Shown: positions 1 to 9,000 of the stretch, piece after piece
Layout of the letters: the number at the start of each line of letters is the position of its first letter
Position numbering within the stretch: the first letter of the stretch is position 1
Assembly (NCBI GenBank): GCA_002748355.1
Contig: PDSF01000055.1
Span: 1-46,990 of the forward strand
DNA: 46,990 nt
From: Planctomycetota bacterium
GTDB taxonomy: Bacteria; Planctomycetota; UBA1135; GCA-002748355
Direction of reading: 5' to 3'
Position numbers and translations under genes: made by a program
Notes under the pieces: model-generated
Seen by the model: only the letters and a program-made list of their open reading frames with translations
Database searches by the model: none
Told to the model about the DNA's origin: nothing

Positions 1-80
1 CCTGAGGCCCCCTCCTGGCGATGCGTTTTGTTTGCAAACACATGCATAGCGCAGCGAGTGCGGGCCTCAGTGCTTTTTTG
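1..80 (+). terminator. Terminator-like stem with long loop
   Basis: CTGAGGCCC at 2-10 is the exact reverse complement of GGGCCTCAG at 62-70, and a run of six T follows at 74-79. The 51-base loop is long for an intrinsic terminator and three bases separate stem and T-run. It would end transcription of a forward gene lying left of the window. The loop also holds the small palindrome GTTTGCAAAC. Confidence 0.4.
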
Positions 81-94
81 CGCTTATTTCAGGG

Positions 95-172
95 CTAGCG
101 GGTGAAGTCGTAGAAGACCAAGAGCTCGTCACGGTCCTTTTCCAGGCGCTTGAGGCTCGGGGGGGCGCATTG
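95..172 (-). pseudogene. IS256-family transposase remnant
   Basis: On the reverse strand this stretch reads SLKRLEKDRDELLVFYDF followed by TR and a stop. IS256 (mutator) transposases carry a very similar segment, with LEKDR and FYDFP just before the conserved HW and TNPIES motifs. Here the homology breaks off right after YDF, so only about 25 residues of the internal or C-terminal part survive. No inverted repeats can be assigned. The assignment rests on recalled family consensus and a short match. A second IS256 remnant, also on the reverse strand, lies at the right edge of the window. Confidence 0.5.
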
Positions 173-270
173 TCTAGCTCTGGGACGAGGAGGCCTCGTG
201 ATCAAGTCGAATCCACGGCGATTGACGACGGCCCGTCTTTCCCCTTGTCAGGCACGGTGTCGGCACCTCG

Positions 271-834
271 ATGACTCTAAATGGCGTGAAGTACACGATG
301 GGGCGGGGGCAGACGAATGGATGGTGCTGCACGGTTGGTAATACCAGTCATATAGTGACTGGGGTTATGTGGGCAAGTGTTCCGCCTGCAAGTGAGCCGA
401 TGGCGAGTTTCCTCTATGTTGGGATGAGGAGGCCTGACGGTAGTGACCCGGTTCTGACCGTGAATGGACAGGCGATTCTCTCTGATCCTGTTTTTGTATT
501 GGGCCCAAGGCACATGACCATGGAACGCACCGTGGCGCGGGACTTCCTCACATTCTCTATGGATATTCCCGATATCCCCGCGCTCGCAGGAGAGGTGGTT
601 TTATTTCAGTTGGTCGTGCTTGGGGGAAGTCAGGCAATAACTTCCGATGTGTTTGGTACGAAAATCTACCCTGCTGCTCAGGCCACCGCTTCGCGATCTA
701 GCGCGCAGAGGATGACTTTTGCAGAAAAGACCAAAGCATTGCGGGCGGCGACGAGTTCGTATGCAGCATCTGCTGCGACGCGGTTCACGGTTACGCGGCA
801 AGTAATGAAGTCGATCCTGAAACGATCTAAGTGA
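271..834 (+). CDS. Hypothetical protein
   Basis: A 187-residue reading frame of no recognised family. In-frame stops at 199-201 and 223-225 make ATG 271 the first possible start, but no good ribosome binding site precedes it. The N-terminus has a Cys pair (WCC) and a Ser/Thr/Pro-rich stretch. The middle alternates hydrophobic residues in a beta-sheet-like way, and the C-terminal 50 residues are basic and Ala/Ser-rich. There is no clear signal peptide or membrane helix. It ends about 40 bases before the start of a lipoprotein gene, so the two may be co-transcribed. GC and codon use are lower than in the rest of the window and resemble only the next gene. It could be accessory cargo next to the IS remnant. 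It may also be spurious. Confidence 0.5.
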   Translation: MTLNGVKYTMGRGQTNGWCCTVGNTSHIVTGVMWASVPPASEPMASFLYVGMRRPDGSDPVLTVNGQAILSDPVFVLGPRHMTMERTVARDFLTFSMDIPDIPALAGEVVLFQLVVLGGSQAITSDVFGTKIYPAAQATASRSSAQRMTFAEKTKALRAATSSYAASAATRFTVTRQVMKSILKRSK

Positions 835-872
835 GAGTGGCTGCATGCTCGATCGGTCGAGGAGAGTTCCGT

Positions 873-1841
873 ATGCGATTTACTGCAGGAATACTGATCT
901 TGCTGGCGTGTTGCGGATGTCGGCGCACAGATGGAGATCCGGTTGTTAAAGAGGCCAGGAAGCGCGCGCCGATACTGGAGCTTGAAGATATCGGGGAGTT
1001 GAGCTTCCCGGTAGGACAAGTAATCGTGGTCTCTTCGGTGCTGCGGAACAAGACTGAGGACGCGGTGAGGGTGACTCGGGTTGTCTCTGATTGTGCTTGC
1101 AGAAGTGTGGATGTGAGCTTCCGGGGTGTTCGCCGGGCTGCGCATAGGATTGGAGAGGATCATCCGTTGGTCGTCCCTCCAGATGGGGTAGGGGTTGTGG
1201 AACTTGCGATTCCGGTGAAGCAAGGAGATACGCGCCTCTCCTTGGCGTTATACGGAAGCGGGGGGCTGCCCTTGGGGCAGGTAGCAGGGGTTATTCGAGG
1301 GGAGGATGCTTTTCGGATCCGATCCGACGGCGCGTCTGTGGATCGTCTTGACCTCGGTACTTGTGCCTGTGGGGAGCGGGTCTCGCGAACTGTGGAGGTC
1401 CAGCTGGAGAGCGGGCGTTCGGTGCTGGTACAAAGTGTGAGTTCAAGCGCAGACTGGGCCTATGCGAAGGTTGTTGGCATGAGTCGCGTGGAAATCGGCT
1501 GTACTGTGCCGCATGCCGCAGGACAAATTCTTAGGGAAGAGTTGCGGATAAAAATTGCAGGGGGCGCGTGTATCAGCCTACCTGTGAGGGGGTTTGTCGT
1601 TGATAGAGTTTGGGTTGAGCCGGGGCCGGTAGTGCAGCTAGGGATTATCTCTGCCGGAGAGGCTAGGGTGGAGATAAAGGCGAAATCGGTATTGGAAAGC
1701 GCCCCAACTGTGAAGGCTGTCAGGCTGAGGACGGGGATCCCGGAGCATGTTGAGTATGGCCTCCGCCTTTCTCAGAAGGAGGATCGGTTAGGTGCTGTAA
1801 TCATAGCTAAGGTAGAGGGGCGAAGGGTGGGGAGCGCGTAG
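873..1841 (+). CDS. DUF1573-like lipoprotein
   Basis: A 322-residue predicted lipoprotein. ATG 873 is preceded by GAGGAGAG at 859-866, which favours it over the upstream GTG at 831. The N-terminus is basic, then a short hydrophobic run ends in LLAC, a plausible lipobox. The segment VVSDCACRSVDV matches the Cys signature of DUF1573, an Ig-like family common in Planctomycetota and Bacteroidota. A second such repeat appears to begin near LGTCACGERVSRTVEV. The role is unknown; it is probably exported and membrane-anchored. The frame ends at 1841. A different frame continues to a stop at 1907-1909 with plausible beta-strand sequence (IHAEVLVENEWVPVVLLGG). This suggests a frameshift near 1820-1840 that removed about 20 residues. 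Base composition is low in GC: 29 of 60 bases at 1501-1560. Confidence 0.72.
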   Translation: MRFTAGILILLACCGCRRTDGDPVVKEARKRAPILELEDIGELSFPVGQVIVVSSVLRNKTEDAVRVTRVVSDCACRSVDVSFRGVRRAAHRIGEDHPLVVPPDGVGVVELAIPVKQGDTRLSLALYGSGGLPLGQVAGVIRGEDAFRIRSDGASVDRLDLGTCACGERVSRTVEVQLESGRSVLVQSVSSSADWAYAKVVGMSRVEIGCTVPHAAGQILREELRIKIAGGACISLPVRGFVVDRVWVEPGPVVQLGIISAGEARVEIKAKSVLESAPTVKAVRLRTGIPEHVEYGLRLSQKEDRLGAVIIAKVEGRRVGSA

Positions 1842-1905
1842 AGATACATGCCGAGGTTCTGGTTGAAAACGAGTGGGTCCCCGTGGTGCTTCTTGGAGGA
1901 GTGCA

Positions 1906-1936
1906 GTAGATATCCTTGAATGTAGATATCCTTGAA
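1906..1936. repeat. Tandem 15-base duplication
   Basis: GTAGATATCCTTGAA occurs at 1906-1920 and again at 1922-1936, a period of 16. The first copy overlaps the stop codon (TAG 1907-1909) of the probable original frame of the preceding lipoprotein gene. Confidence 0.9.
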
Positions 1937-1947
1937 TAATGAGGGAT

Positions 1948-1957
1948 GAGGATCCTC
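1948..1957. repeat. GAGGATCCTC palindrome, copy 1
   Basis: An exact 10-base palindrome in non-coding DNA, the only one of eight exact copies outside a gene. Confidence 0.9.
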
Positions 1958-2252
1958 CGTCGATAACCATAAAGTAAGGGTCTCCTCTGGCGCGAGCGCT
2001 CCGATTGGATGCCTGGGCGTCGATATATTGCTTGCCTTGCCCCTTCTGGAGGTAGGTGAGGTGATCGTTCTTTGATGTCCACCTGGGCTCTGAGCTTTCG
2101 GAGCGAACAGGCCGACAATCTGTCCGTCACGCTTCTCTTCTGTGCTCCGCCGTGGGCCCCCGGAGCCTTTCCGGGCCTTCCCCGGCGGAGTTCCGTTGGC
2201 TCCCCGCGCGTTTCCTGCCTACTTTGGTTCTCCCTGGCGGTGCCGTGAGGCG

Positions 2253-2294
2253 CCGCCGCGATCCCGCTGCCGCGATCCCGCCGCCGCGATCCCG
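2253..2294. repeat. Three tandem 14-base units
   Basis: CCGCCGCGATCCCG at 2253-2266 and 2281-2294 flank CTGCCGCGATCCCG at 2267-2280. The array ends 16 bases before the protease start codon at 2311, inside the likely leader. Fourteen is not a multiple of three, which argues against translation through it. Confidence 0.9.
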
Positions 2295-2310
2295 CCTACA
2301 GGACGCATCG

Positions 2311-4971
2311 ATGTCACGCTGGACCCGACCGCTCATTGCCCTCTTTGTGCTGCTTCTCGGCTCGGCCGAGCTTGCCGCGCAGATCGCGCCTCCCTTCGTC
2401 AAGGAGACTGATCCTGATCGGATCGAGGCCGAATACAAACGCTGTGCTCCCTACAGCCAGTTGAAGTGGCAGCGCTTCGATCTGCCGCCCTTCATTTTGT
2501 TCATCGAAGAGCAGGACCGCGGCAGCCTGCTCGGCCTCGCCAACCAGCGGGCGCTGCCGCTGCTGGCCGCGGCCAAGACCTTCCGCGAGCAGTTCGCCGA
2601 GCCTTTGGGGCTGAAGAAGCGTAAGCGGCCGCTGCCGGTGTGGATCCTCAAGAGCCGTGACAGCTACACCAAGATTGGCGGCAGTAAGTTCTCGGCCGCG
2701 CACTTCAACCTGCTGCACGAGCACACGGTTACCTACTACGACAAGCAGCAGAACCTGCGGCGCGCCTTCCACACGCTCATGCACGAGGTCGTACACCAGG
2801 TGATGTTCATGTACACGGACCCGAGCAAGTCCATGCACCAGAACTTCATGAGCACTTGGTACATGGAGGGCATGGCCGAGCACTTTGCGACGCGCGAGCC
2901 GGGGGCGATGCTCCAGGGCAAGGATCCGGGCTTCGGGGCGCTAAACGAGAAGACCTTCGATGCGGTGCGGCACTTCCTGCGCAAGCCCTTCAACTGGAAG
3001 CGGCGCTCGCGCATGCCCTTCATCCATCACCCGATGGCGGTAATGGTCTATCGCACCCTGCCCTCCTATTTCCGCGCGGTGGGGATCACCCAGGAGCAGA
3101 AGCAGGACTACTCCTCGCAGATGTCCTACTTCTATCGCAGCTCGCACAGCATCGTCGCCTTCCTGGACAAGGCGTATCGAGGCGCTTTCAAGAACCGCCT
3201 GCTCGCGATCACCAAGCTTGAATACGAGGGGCGCCGCGGGGCGGTGACCATCAACCAGGTTTTTGCCAAAGCCGAGCGCAGCGACTTCAAACGCCTCTAC
3301 GACGAGTTCTGCCTGCGGCCCAAGCTCATCGCCGATGCCGAACTGCCCAAGAAGTGGGAGCATCTACGCAAGATGAGCGCTGGTGGCTCCGGGAGCTCAG
3401 GTGCTTCCGATGGCGGAGCCGGTGCTGAGTCCGAAGCTGAGGTCGAGGGCGGCTCCGGCTTCTTCGATGAGCCGGGCTCTTCGAGTTCGACCGAGCTGCC
3501 CAAGGCGAAGAAGCTGGTGCCCGGCGGCAAGCTGGCCGCGGCGATGGCGCTGACCGAGCTGCGTGCTCTCGCCTTTGCCAAGGCGGAGAAGCTCTTGGAC
3601 GACGCCAGTGGCGAGGCCGCGGAGAAGCTGCGTAGTGCCACCGAGGCGCTGAAGGCGACGATGAAGGATCTGAAGGAATACGTCGACGCCCATCCGGGGA
3701 AGGTGCGCATCTACCTGCCGAAGGCGGGTAGCACGCGGCGCTTCTTGCGCTGGAATATCGAGAGCTATCGCGAGCTGGAGAACGTCTTCCAGCTGAAGAA
3801 GGGCAAAGAGCAGCGGAGGATCCGGCCCAGTGAGATTCCGCCGGTCCTCTTCGGCGAAGCCGCTGCGCGTATCGGTTTGGTGAAGACGGCGGAGCGCCAG
3901 GGCGCTTTTGGCCTGCTGGTGAGCGCCTCGCTGCGGGGCATGGACGAGAAGGCCAAGAAGAGCATCCTCAAGCGAGCCGGACGCGCCGGCCTGCAGCCAG
4001 ATGAGTCACTGGTCTCGCAGCTCGGCGCCGTCTTGGATGTGGCTGCGGCGATCGACTCGGCGAAGGCGGAGATCCTGACTTCGGCTCGTCCCGAGTCGGT
4101 GCTCGACAAGCTGGTGGGGCTCCTGAGCCAGCACCGCGGCGACCCCGACGTCAAAGCCTTGGTCGCGGCGTCCAAGGGAGAGCTGATCGAGCGCGCCTTC
4201 GAGCGCAGCAAAGACTGGCTCTCCGCGTTCAGGGGGAAGAGTAAGCTCCTCCCCGGCGGCCGTGTTCGGCTCAGCTACGACTGGACGAGCAAGGCTCAGG
4301 GCCTCGATTGGCACCTGGTCGATCCACGCAAGGAGGGGCTGCGTTTCTCGCGCGAGCCCGAGACCGAGGCGCACAAGGGGCGCTTCGAGGTCGAGACCGA
4401 CAAGAAGAGCCTGGTGATCTACGGAGCCGCCTATCTGCGGCACCGCCTGCAGTTCGATGGCGATGTGAGCTTCAAGTGGAAGTATCGCTGGGGCCGTCGG
4501 CGGACCGAGCAGGGCGATCAGCCCGTCCCGCTCAATCCCGGCCTACTGGCGATTGACGTGCTGCGGCCGCGCACTTTTGTCTACGGCAACTTCATGGTCA
4601 CGCTCGGAGTCGCTGGCGGCAGTCGGGTCTTTGCCAAGCAATACAACAAGAGCAAGGAGACGATCCAGGAGATCGTCCAGGGCATGGGCAAGGGGGCCTT
4701 TCTGGAACTCGCGCATCGCGGAAAGCAGGTCGAGTTCAGGGTCGATGACAAGGTGATCCAGTCCTTCCCGGCCAAGAGGATCAAGGCTCGTGGCGCGGTG
4801 ATGATCCTCGTGCCCGAGAGCATGATTCCGAAGGCGCCGAAGTCGGGTGGCAAAGAAGTCCCGAGCGCCTGGGTGGGGGATCTCATTGTCGAGGGCAAGC
4901 CCGCTGCCGTGAGCCTCGCCGCGGTGCGTTCGCGCTTCTACAAGCGATGGCTGCGGCGCTTCCCCGACTGA
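2311..4971 (+). CDS. Secreted gluzincin-like metalloprotease
   Basis: An 886-residue protein with a Sec-type signal peptide (MSRWTRPLIALFVLLLG, then AELAAQ), so probably periplasmic or exported. ATG 2311 is chosen because this signal peptide starts there and AGGA lies about eight bases upstream. HEVVH near residue 157 gives the HExxH zinc motif, and MEGMAEHFA some 30 residues later supplies the downstream Glu-containing motif of gluzincins. This resembles DUF1570-type proteins of Planctomycetota. The middle (about 360-400) is a Gly/Ser/Glu-rich linker, followed by Lys/Ala-rich helices. The last 200 residues look like a concanavalin A-like sandwich (RFEVETDKKSLVIYG; then FKWKYRW). The substrate is unknown. 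The gene stands alone, with an intrinsic terminator about 70 bases after its stop. Confidence 0.82.
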   Translation: MSRWTRPLIALFVLLLGSAELAAQIAPPFVKETDPDRIEAEYKRCAPYSQLKWQRFDLPPFILFIEEQDRGSLLGLANQRALPLLAAAKTFREQFAEPLGLKKRKRPLPVWILKSRDSYTKIGGSKFSAAHFNLLHEHTVTYYDKQQNLRRAFHTLMHEVVHQVMFMYTDPSKSMHQNFMSTWYMEGMAEHFATREPGAMLQGKDPGFGALNEKTFDAVRHFLRKPFNWKRRSRMPFIHHPMAVMVYRTLPSYFRAVGITQEQKQDYSSQMSYFYRSSHSIVAFLDKAYRGAFKNRLLAITKLEYEGRRGAVTINQVFAKAERSDFKRLYDEFCLRPKLIADAELPKKWEHLRKMSAGGSGSSGASDGGAGAESEAEVEGGSGFFDEPGSSSSTELPKAKKLVPGGKLAAAMALTELRALAFAKAEKLLDDASGEAAEKLRSATEALKATMKDLKEYVDAHPGKVRIYLPKAGSTRRFLRWNIESYRELENVFQLKKGKEQRRIRPSEIPPVLFGEAAARIGLVKTAERQGAFGLLVSASLRGMDEKAKKSILKRAGRAGLQPDESLVSQLGAVLDVAAAIDSAKAEILTSARPESVLDKLVGLLSQHRGDPDVKALVAASKGELIERAFERSKDWLSAFRGKSKLLPGGRVRLSYDWTSKAQGLDWHLVDPRKEGLRFSREPETEAHKGRFEVETDKKSLVIYGAAYLRHRLQFDGDVSFKWKYRWGRRRTEQGDQPVPLNPGLLAIDVLRPRTFVYGNFMVTLGVAGGSRVFAKQYNKSKETIQEIVQGMGKGAFLELAHRGKQVEFRVDDKVIQSFPAKRIKARGAVMILVPESMIPKAPKSGGKEVPSAWVGDLIVEGKPAAVSLAAVRSRFYKRWLRRFPD

Positions 4972-4979
4972 GCTAGGAG

Positions 4980-5067
4980 CTGGGGCTGAGTCGGCGCGGC
5001 GTGGCGTCGCCGGCTCAGCCGGGCTTCGGCGCCGACCCCAGGGCCCTGCTGCTTGGCGGGCTTTTTT
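4980..5067 (+). terminator. Intrinsic terminator with alternative upstream stems
   Basis: GCCC-T-GCT (5043-5050) pairs with GGCGGGC (5055-5061) around a GCTT loop and is followed by six T (5062-5067), a good intrinsic terminator. Upstream, two stems exclude each other. Stem A is GGCTGAG (4984-4990) with CTCAGCC (5014-5020). Stem B is CTGGGG plus TCGGCGC (4980-4985, 4991-4997) with GCGCCGACCCCAG (5029-5041). It most simply ends the protease transcript. The switch-like layout could also attenuate the regulator-metH operon that follows. Confidence 0.62.
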
Positions 5068-5088
5068 CCCTGGCCTGCTAGTGGAGGC

Positions 5089-5117
5089 TTGCTCCTGCCC
5101 TTTTATCGCTCTATGCC
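5089..5117 (+). promoter_or_regulatory. Possible promoter of regulator-metH operon
   Basis: TTGCTC (5089-5094) and TATGCC (5112-5117) are spaced 17 bases apart, after the upstream terminator. If used, transcription would begin almost at ATG 5127, giving a near-leaderless mRNA. That fits the absence of a ribosome binding site there. The match to consensus is weak. Confidence 0.3.
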
Positions 5118-5126
5118 GATGAAGCG

Positions 5127-6074
5127 ATGGAAGGCCTCTCTACCCTCACGGAACGTCTCAAGCTCCTCTGCGACCCGACCCGGGTGCGGATCCTGAGCCT
5201 CCTCGATGCCGAAGAGCTCAGCGTTGGCGAACTCTGTGACGCCCTTGGCCTGGGGCAGTCTTCGACCTCCAACCACCTGGCCAAGCTCAAGGAAGCGGCG
5301 TTGGTCGCCGACCGGCGCAATGGCACACGGAGCTACTACCGCTTTGTTGCCGGCCGGCCAGGAGAGGCGGCGCATGCGATTTGGGAGTGGCTTGAGGCCA
5401 AGCTCAGCGAGGACGAGACGCTGCAAGCCGATCGCCAGCGCATGGAGGAGATCGTCCTCGCCCGGCAGAGTGGCGACTGGGTCGATCGGGCGGCCGGCTC
5501 GCTGGATCGCCGCTATGTGCCGGGGCGCAGCTTTGCTTCGGTTGCGGTCGCCCTGTCGCGTTTTATGGATCTTGGCGATTGTGTCGACATGGGCTCGGGT
5601 GATGGGGCGCTGATTGACCTATTACTCCCAGCATGTCGCTCCCTGACTTGTATCGATCTGCATCCACGCATGGTGGAGCACGGGCAGCAGCGGGCGCGCC
5701 AGCTCCGGGGCGCGCCGCTGCGCTTCCTCGAGGCCGACATGCAGGAGCCCCCGCTAGAGCCGGAGTCGGCTGACACCGTGCTCTTCCTGCAGAGTCTGCA
5801 ATACGCCCAGGAGCCTAAGCGGGCGATCCAGAGCGCCTTCAAGATCCTCCGGCCGCAGGGCCGGGTCCTGGTGCAAACCCTCCAGAAACACGCCGACGAG
5901 CGCATGATTACCGACTACGGCCACCTTCACCGAGGTTTCACCCAGGCCTCGCTGCGCAGCTGGTTGACCCGTGCTGGTTTCGAACCGGTCTTTGCCGAGC
6001 GCGCAGGCCACGACCATCGACAGAACCACCTGGCCCTTCTCGTTGCGAGTGGGTGCAAGCCAGGGAGGGCCTGA
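5127..6074 (+). CDS. ArsR-type regulator fused to methyltransferase, SahR-like
   Basis: A 315-residue fusion. Residues 1-90 are an ArsR/SmtB winged helix (LCDPTRVRILSLL; recognition region GQSSTSNHLAKLKEAALV). Residues 145-260 are a class I SAM methyltransferase fold with motif I DMGSGDGAL and a later LEADMQEPPLEPES acidic segment. This architecture is known for SahR-like regulators, which respond to S-adenosylhomocysteine and control methionine-cycle genes in Proteobacteria. Here the gene ends three bases before metH, so the pair should be one operon. The inference is that it senses SAH or SAM and adjusts metH expression. Whether the methyltransferase domain is catalytic or only binds ligand cannot be told from sequence. 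No Shine-Dalgarno precedes ATG 5127. Confidence 0.85.
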   Translation: MEGLSTLTERLKLLCDPTRVRILSLLDAEELSVGELCDALGLGQSSTSNHLAKLKEAALVADRRNGTRSYYRFVAGRPGEAAHAIWEWLEAKLSEDETLQADRQRMEEIVLARQSGDWVDRAAGSLDRRYVPGRSFASVAVALSRFMDLGDCVDMGSGDGALIDLLLPACRSLTCIDLHPRMVEHGQQRARQLRGAPLRFLEADMQEPPLEPESADTVLFLQSLQYAQEPKRAIQSAFKILRPQGRVLVQTLQKHADERMITDYGHLHRGFTQASLRSWLTRAGFEPVFAERAGHDHRQNHLALLVASGCKPGRA

Positions 6075-6077
6075 GCC

Positions 6078-9000
6078 ATGAGCGACCCCCTGATCCCCGC
6101 GTCCGGTATTCCTGCGGCCTTCCAGCCGCGCGAACGCGTAGCCCGCTTCCCCATCCTCGAGGCCATGTCCCAGCGCGTCCTCGTCTGGGACGGGGCGATG
6201 GGCACGATGCTGCAAGAGGCCGAGCTGAGCGACGCCGACTTCGACGGTAAGGAAGGCTGCAACGAGATCCTGGTGCGCACCCGTCCCGATCTCATCGCCC
6301 AGGTCCACCGCGCTTACTTCGAGAGCGGCGCCGATGTCGTCGAGACCGATAGCTTTGGCTCCACGAGCATCGTGCTTGCCGAATACGACCTTGAGGGCGA
6401 GTCCTTGATGCTCAACCGGGCGGCGGCAACGATCGCACGCGAGGTCGCCGACGAGCTAAGCACTCCGGAGCGGCCGCGCTTTGTCGCGGGTTCGATGGGG
6501 CCGACTACGCGTCTGGTGACGCTGGGGCATGTCGACTACAGCGACCTCTACAGCGGCTACCTGGAGCAGGCGCGCGGCCTGATCGAAGGCGGAGTCGATG
6601 TGCTGCAGATCGAGACCTGCCAGGATTTGCTACAGATCAAGTGCGCGACAGCTGCCTGCAAGGAGGCGATGCGCATTACTTCGCGCGAAGTGCCGATCGC
6701 GGTCACGATCACCGTTGAGACCACCGGGACCATGCTCGTTGGCTCAGATGTGCAGGCGGCGATGGCGATGATCGAGTCGCTGCCGATCGACATCATCGGC
6801 CTCAACTGCGCGACCGGCCCCGATTTGATGCAGGAGCACGTGCGCTTCTTGGGAGAAAACTCCACGCGCTTTGTGCTGGTGCAGCCCAATGCCGGGCTCC
6901 CGCGCAACGTCAAGGGACAGACGGTCTACGACCTGACGCCGGCTGAACTCGGCCGCTACCAGGCCAAGTTCGTCGATGAGTATGGGGTGACTGCGATTGG
7001 CGGTTGCTGCGGCACGACGCCCAAGCATATCGCTGAGCTAGAGCGCATCGCCAAAGAGCGGCAGCCCCGCGAGCGTCCACGCTATACCCCGCCGCAGCTG
7101 GCCTCGATCTATCACGCGGTGCCCCTAGACCAGGACACCGGGCCGTTGATCGTTGGGGAGCGCACCAATGCCAACGGCTCGAAGAAGTTCCGCGAGCTGC
7201 TGCTCGAGGAAAACTGGGACGGGCTGGTCGAGATCGCCAAGGGGCAGCAGCGCGAAGGCGCGCATGTCCTCGATGTTTGCACGGCCTATGTCGGCCGCGA
7301 TGAGACTCGTGATATGCGCGAGCTTTTGTCCCGATTGGCGACTGCAGTGCAAATGCCGATCATGGTCGACTCCACCCAGCTCGACGTGCTCGAAGCCTCG
7401 CTGGAGCTACTGGGGGGCCGCTCGGTGATCAACTCGATCAACCTCGAGGATGGCGAGGGCAAGGCCGACGCCATCTGTCGACTGGCGCGCAAGCATGGCG
7501 CGGCGATGGTGGCCTTGACCATCGACGAGGAGGGCATGGCCAAGACTGCCGAGCACAAACTCGAGGTCGCTAGGCGCATCCACGACATCGTCGTGCATCG
7601 TCATGGGCTGCCGTCGAACTGCCTGCTCTTTGATCCGCTGACCTTCACCATTGCCTCGGGCGACGAAGACAGCCGCGATGCCGGCATCCAAACCCTCGCC
7701 GGCCTGGAGGCGATCAAGCGTGAGCTGCCCGGCGTGCGCACCCTGCTCGGCCTCTCCAATATCAGCTTTGGCCTTAGACCGTATCCGAGGAGGATCCTCA
7801 ACTCGGTCTTCCTCTCCGAGGCGATGGCCAAGGGGCTCGATGCGGCGATTATGAACAGCGCCAAGATCATCCCGGTGCATCAACTGACCGACGAGGAGCG
7901 GCAGGTCACTCTGGATCTGATCTACGACCGAAGGCGAGAGGGATATGACCCGCTGTTCCGCTTCATCGAGATCTTTGGCGATCGCAAGGTGACGGACGCG
8001 CCGGCCGAGGACGAGATGGATCTGCCGGTCGAGAGACGCCTGGAGAAGCGCATCATCGACGGCAACAAAACCGGGATCGAAGTGCATCTAGACCAGGCGC
8101 TGGAGAAATACGAGCCGCTCGAAATCATCAACCGAGTCCTGCTGGAGGGGATGAAGGTCGTTGGTGATCTCTTTGGTCGCGGCGAGATGCAGCTGCCCTT
8201 CGTCTTACAGTCGGCCGAGACGATGAAGGCTGCAGTCGCCTATCTTGAGCCGATGATGGAGAAGGTCGATGGCCAGCAGAAGGGCACTCTGGTGCTGGCG
8301 ACGGTGCGCGGCGACGTGCACGACATCGGCAAGAACCTCGTCGACATCCTGGTCAGTAACAACGGCTACAAGGTCGTCAACTTGGGCATCAAGCAGCCGC
8401 TGGAGTCGATCCTCACGGCGGCGCAGGAGCACGATGCCAGCGCCATCGGCATGAGTGGGCTTCTGGTCAAGTCGACAGTGATCATGAAGGAGAACCTCGA
8501 GCTGATGCGTGAGAAGGGCTGGGCTAAGCCGGTGATCTGCGGCGGCGCTGCCCTGACTCGCGGCTATGTCGAAAGCGATCTGCGCCAGGCCTTTGGGCGC
8601 CGGGAGGTCTATTACGGGAAGGACGCCTTCACCGGTTTGCACCTGATGGACGAGATCTGCGACATCTCCGCGGTCAAGACCCTGACCAAGGAGACGCCGC
8701 ACAAGGTCGTGCGCCATATGACTCGTGCCGAGAAAGAGGCGAAGCTGGCGCACACGGTGCAGGAGTATGTGGAGCCTTCGGTGGCGCGACTGGACGAGCT
8801 GCCAAAGCCGCCGTTCTGGGGGGCTCGCTGCGCCGTTGGCGAGGAACTCGAGCTGCGCACCATCCTGCACTACGTCAACCGGCGCGCCCTCTTCAAGTTC
8901 CAGTGGCAGTACCGGCAGGGGAAGATGAAGGCGGCCGAGTACCAGGAGCTACTGCAGCGCGAGGTCGAGCCGAAATACCATGCGTGGGTGCAGCGGGTGC

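Larger units (their letters stand above)
1937..2310. other. Non-coding stretch before protease gene
   Basis: No convincing gene is visible in this roughly 370-base gap. It contains one copy of the palindrome GAGGATCCTC (1948-1957) and, close to the next start codon, three tandem 14-base units. Base composition changes from lower to higher GC across it, near 2140. An open frame from 2152 leads into the protease gene, but it lacks a start signal and runs through repeat units that are not multiples of three. I treat it as leader. Confidence 0.55.

Noticed and set aside
2152..2310. N-terminal extension of the protease
   Set aside because: It would translate through 14-base repeats and bury the signal peptide at 2311.
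4972..5126. SAM, SAH or cobalamin riboswitch before the metH operon
   Set aside because: None of the consensus blocks I know is present; the structure is explained as a terminator with alternative stems.
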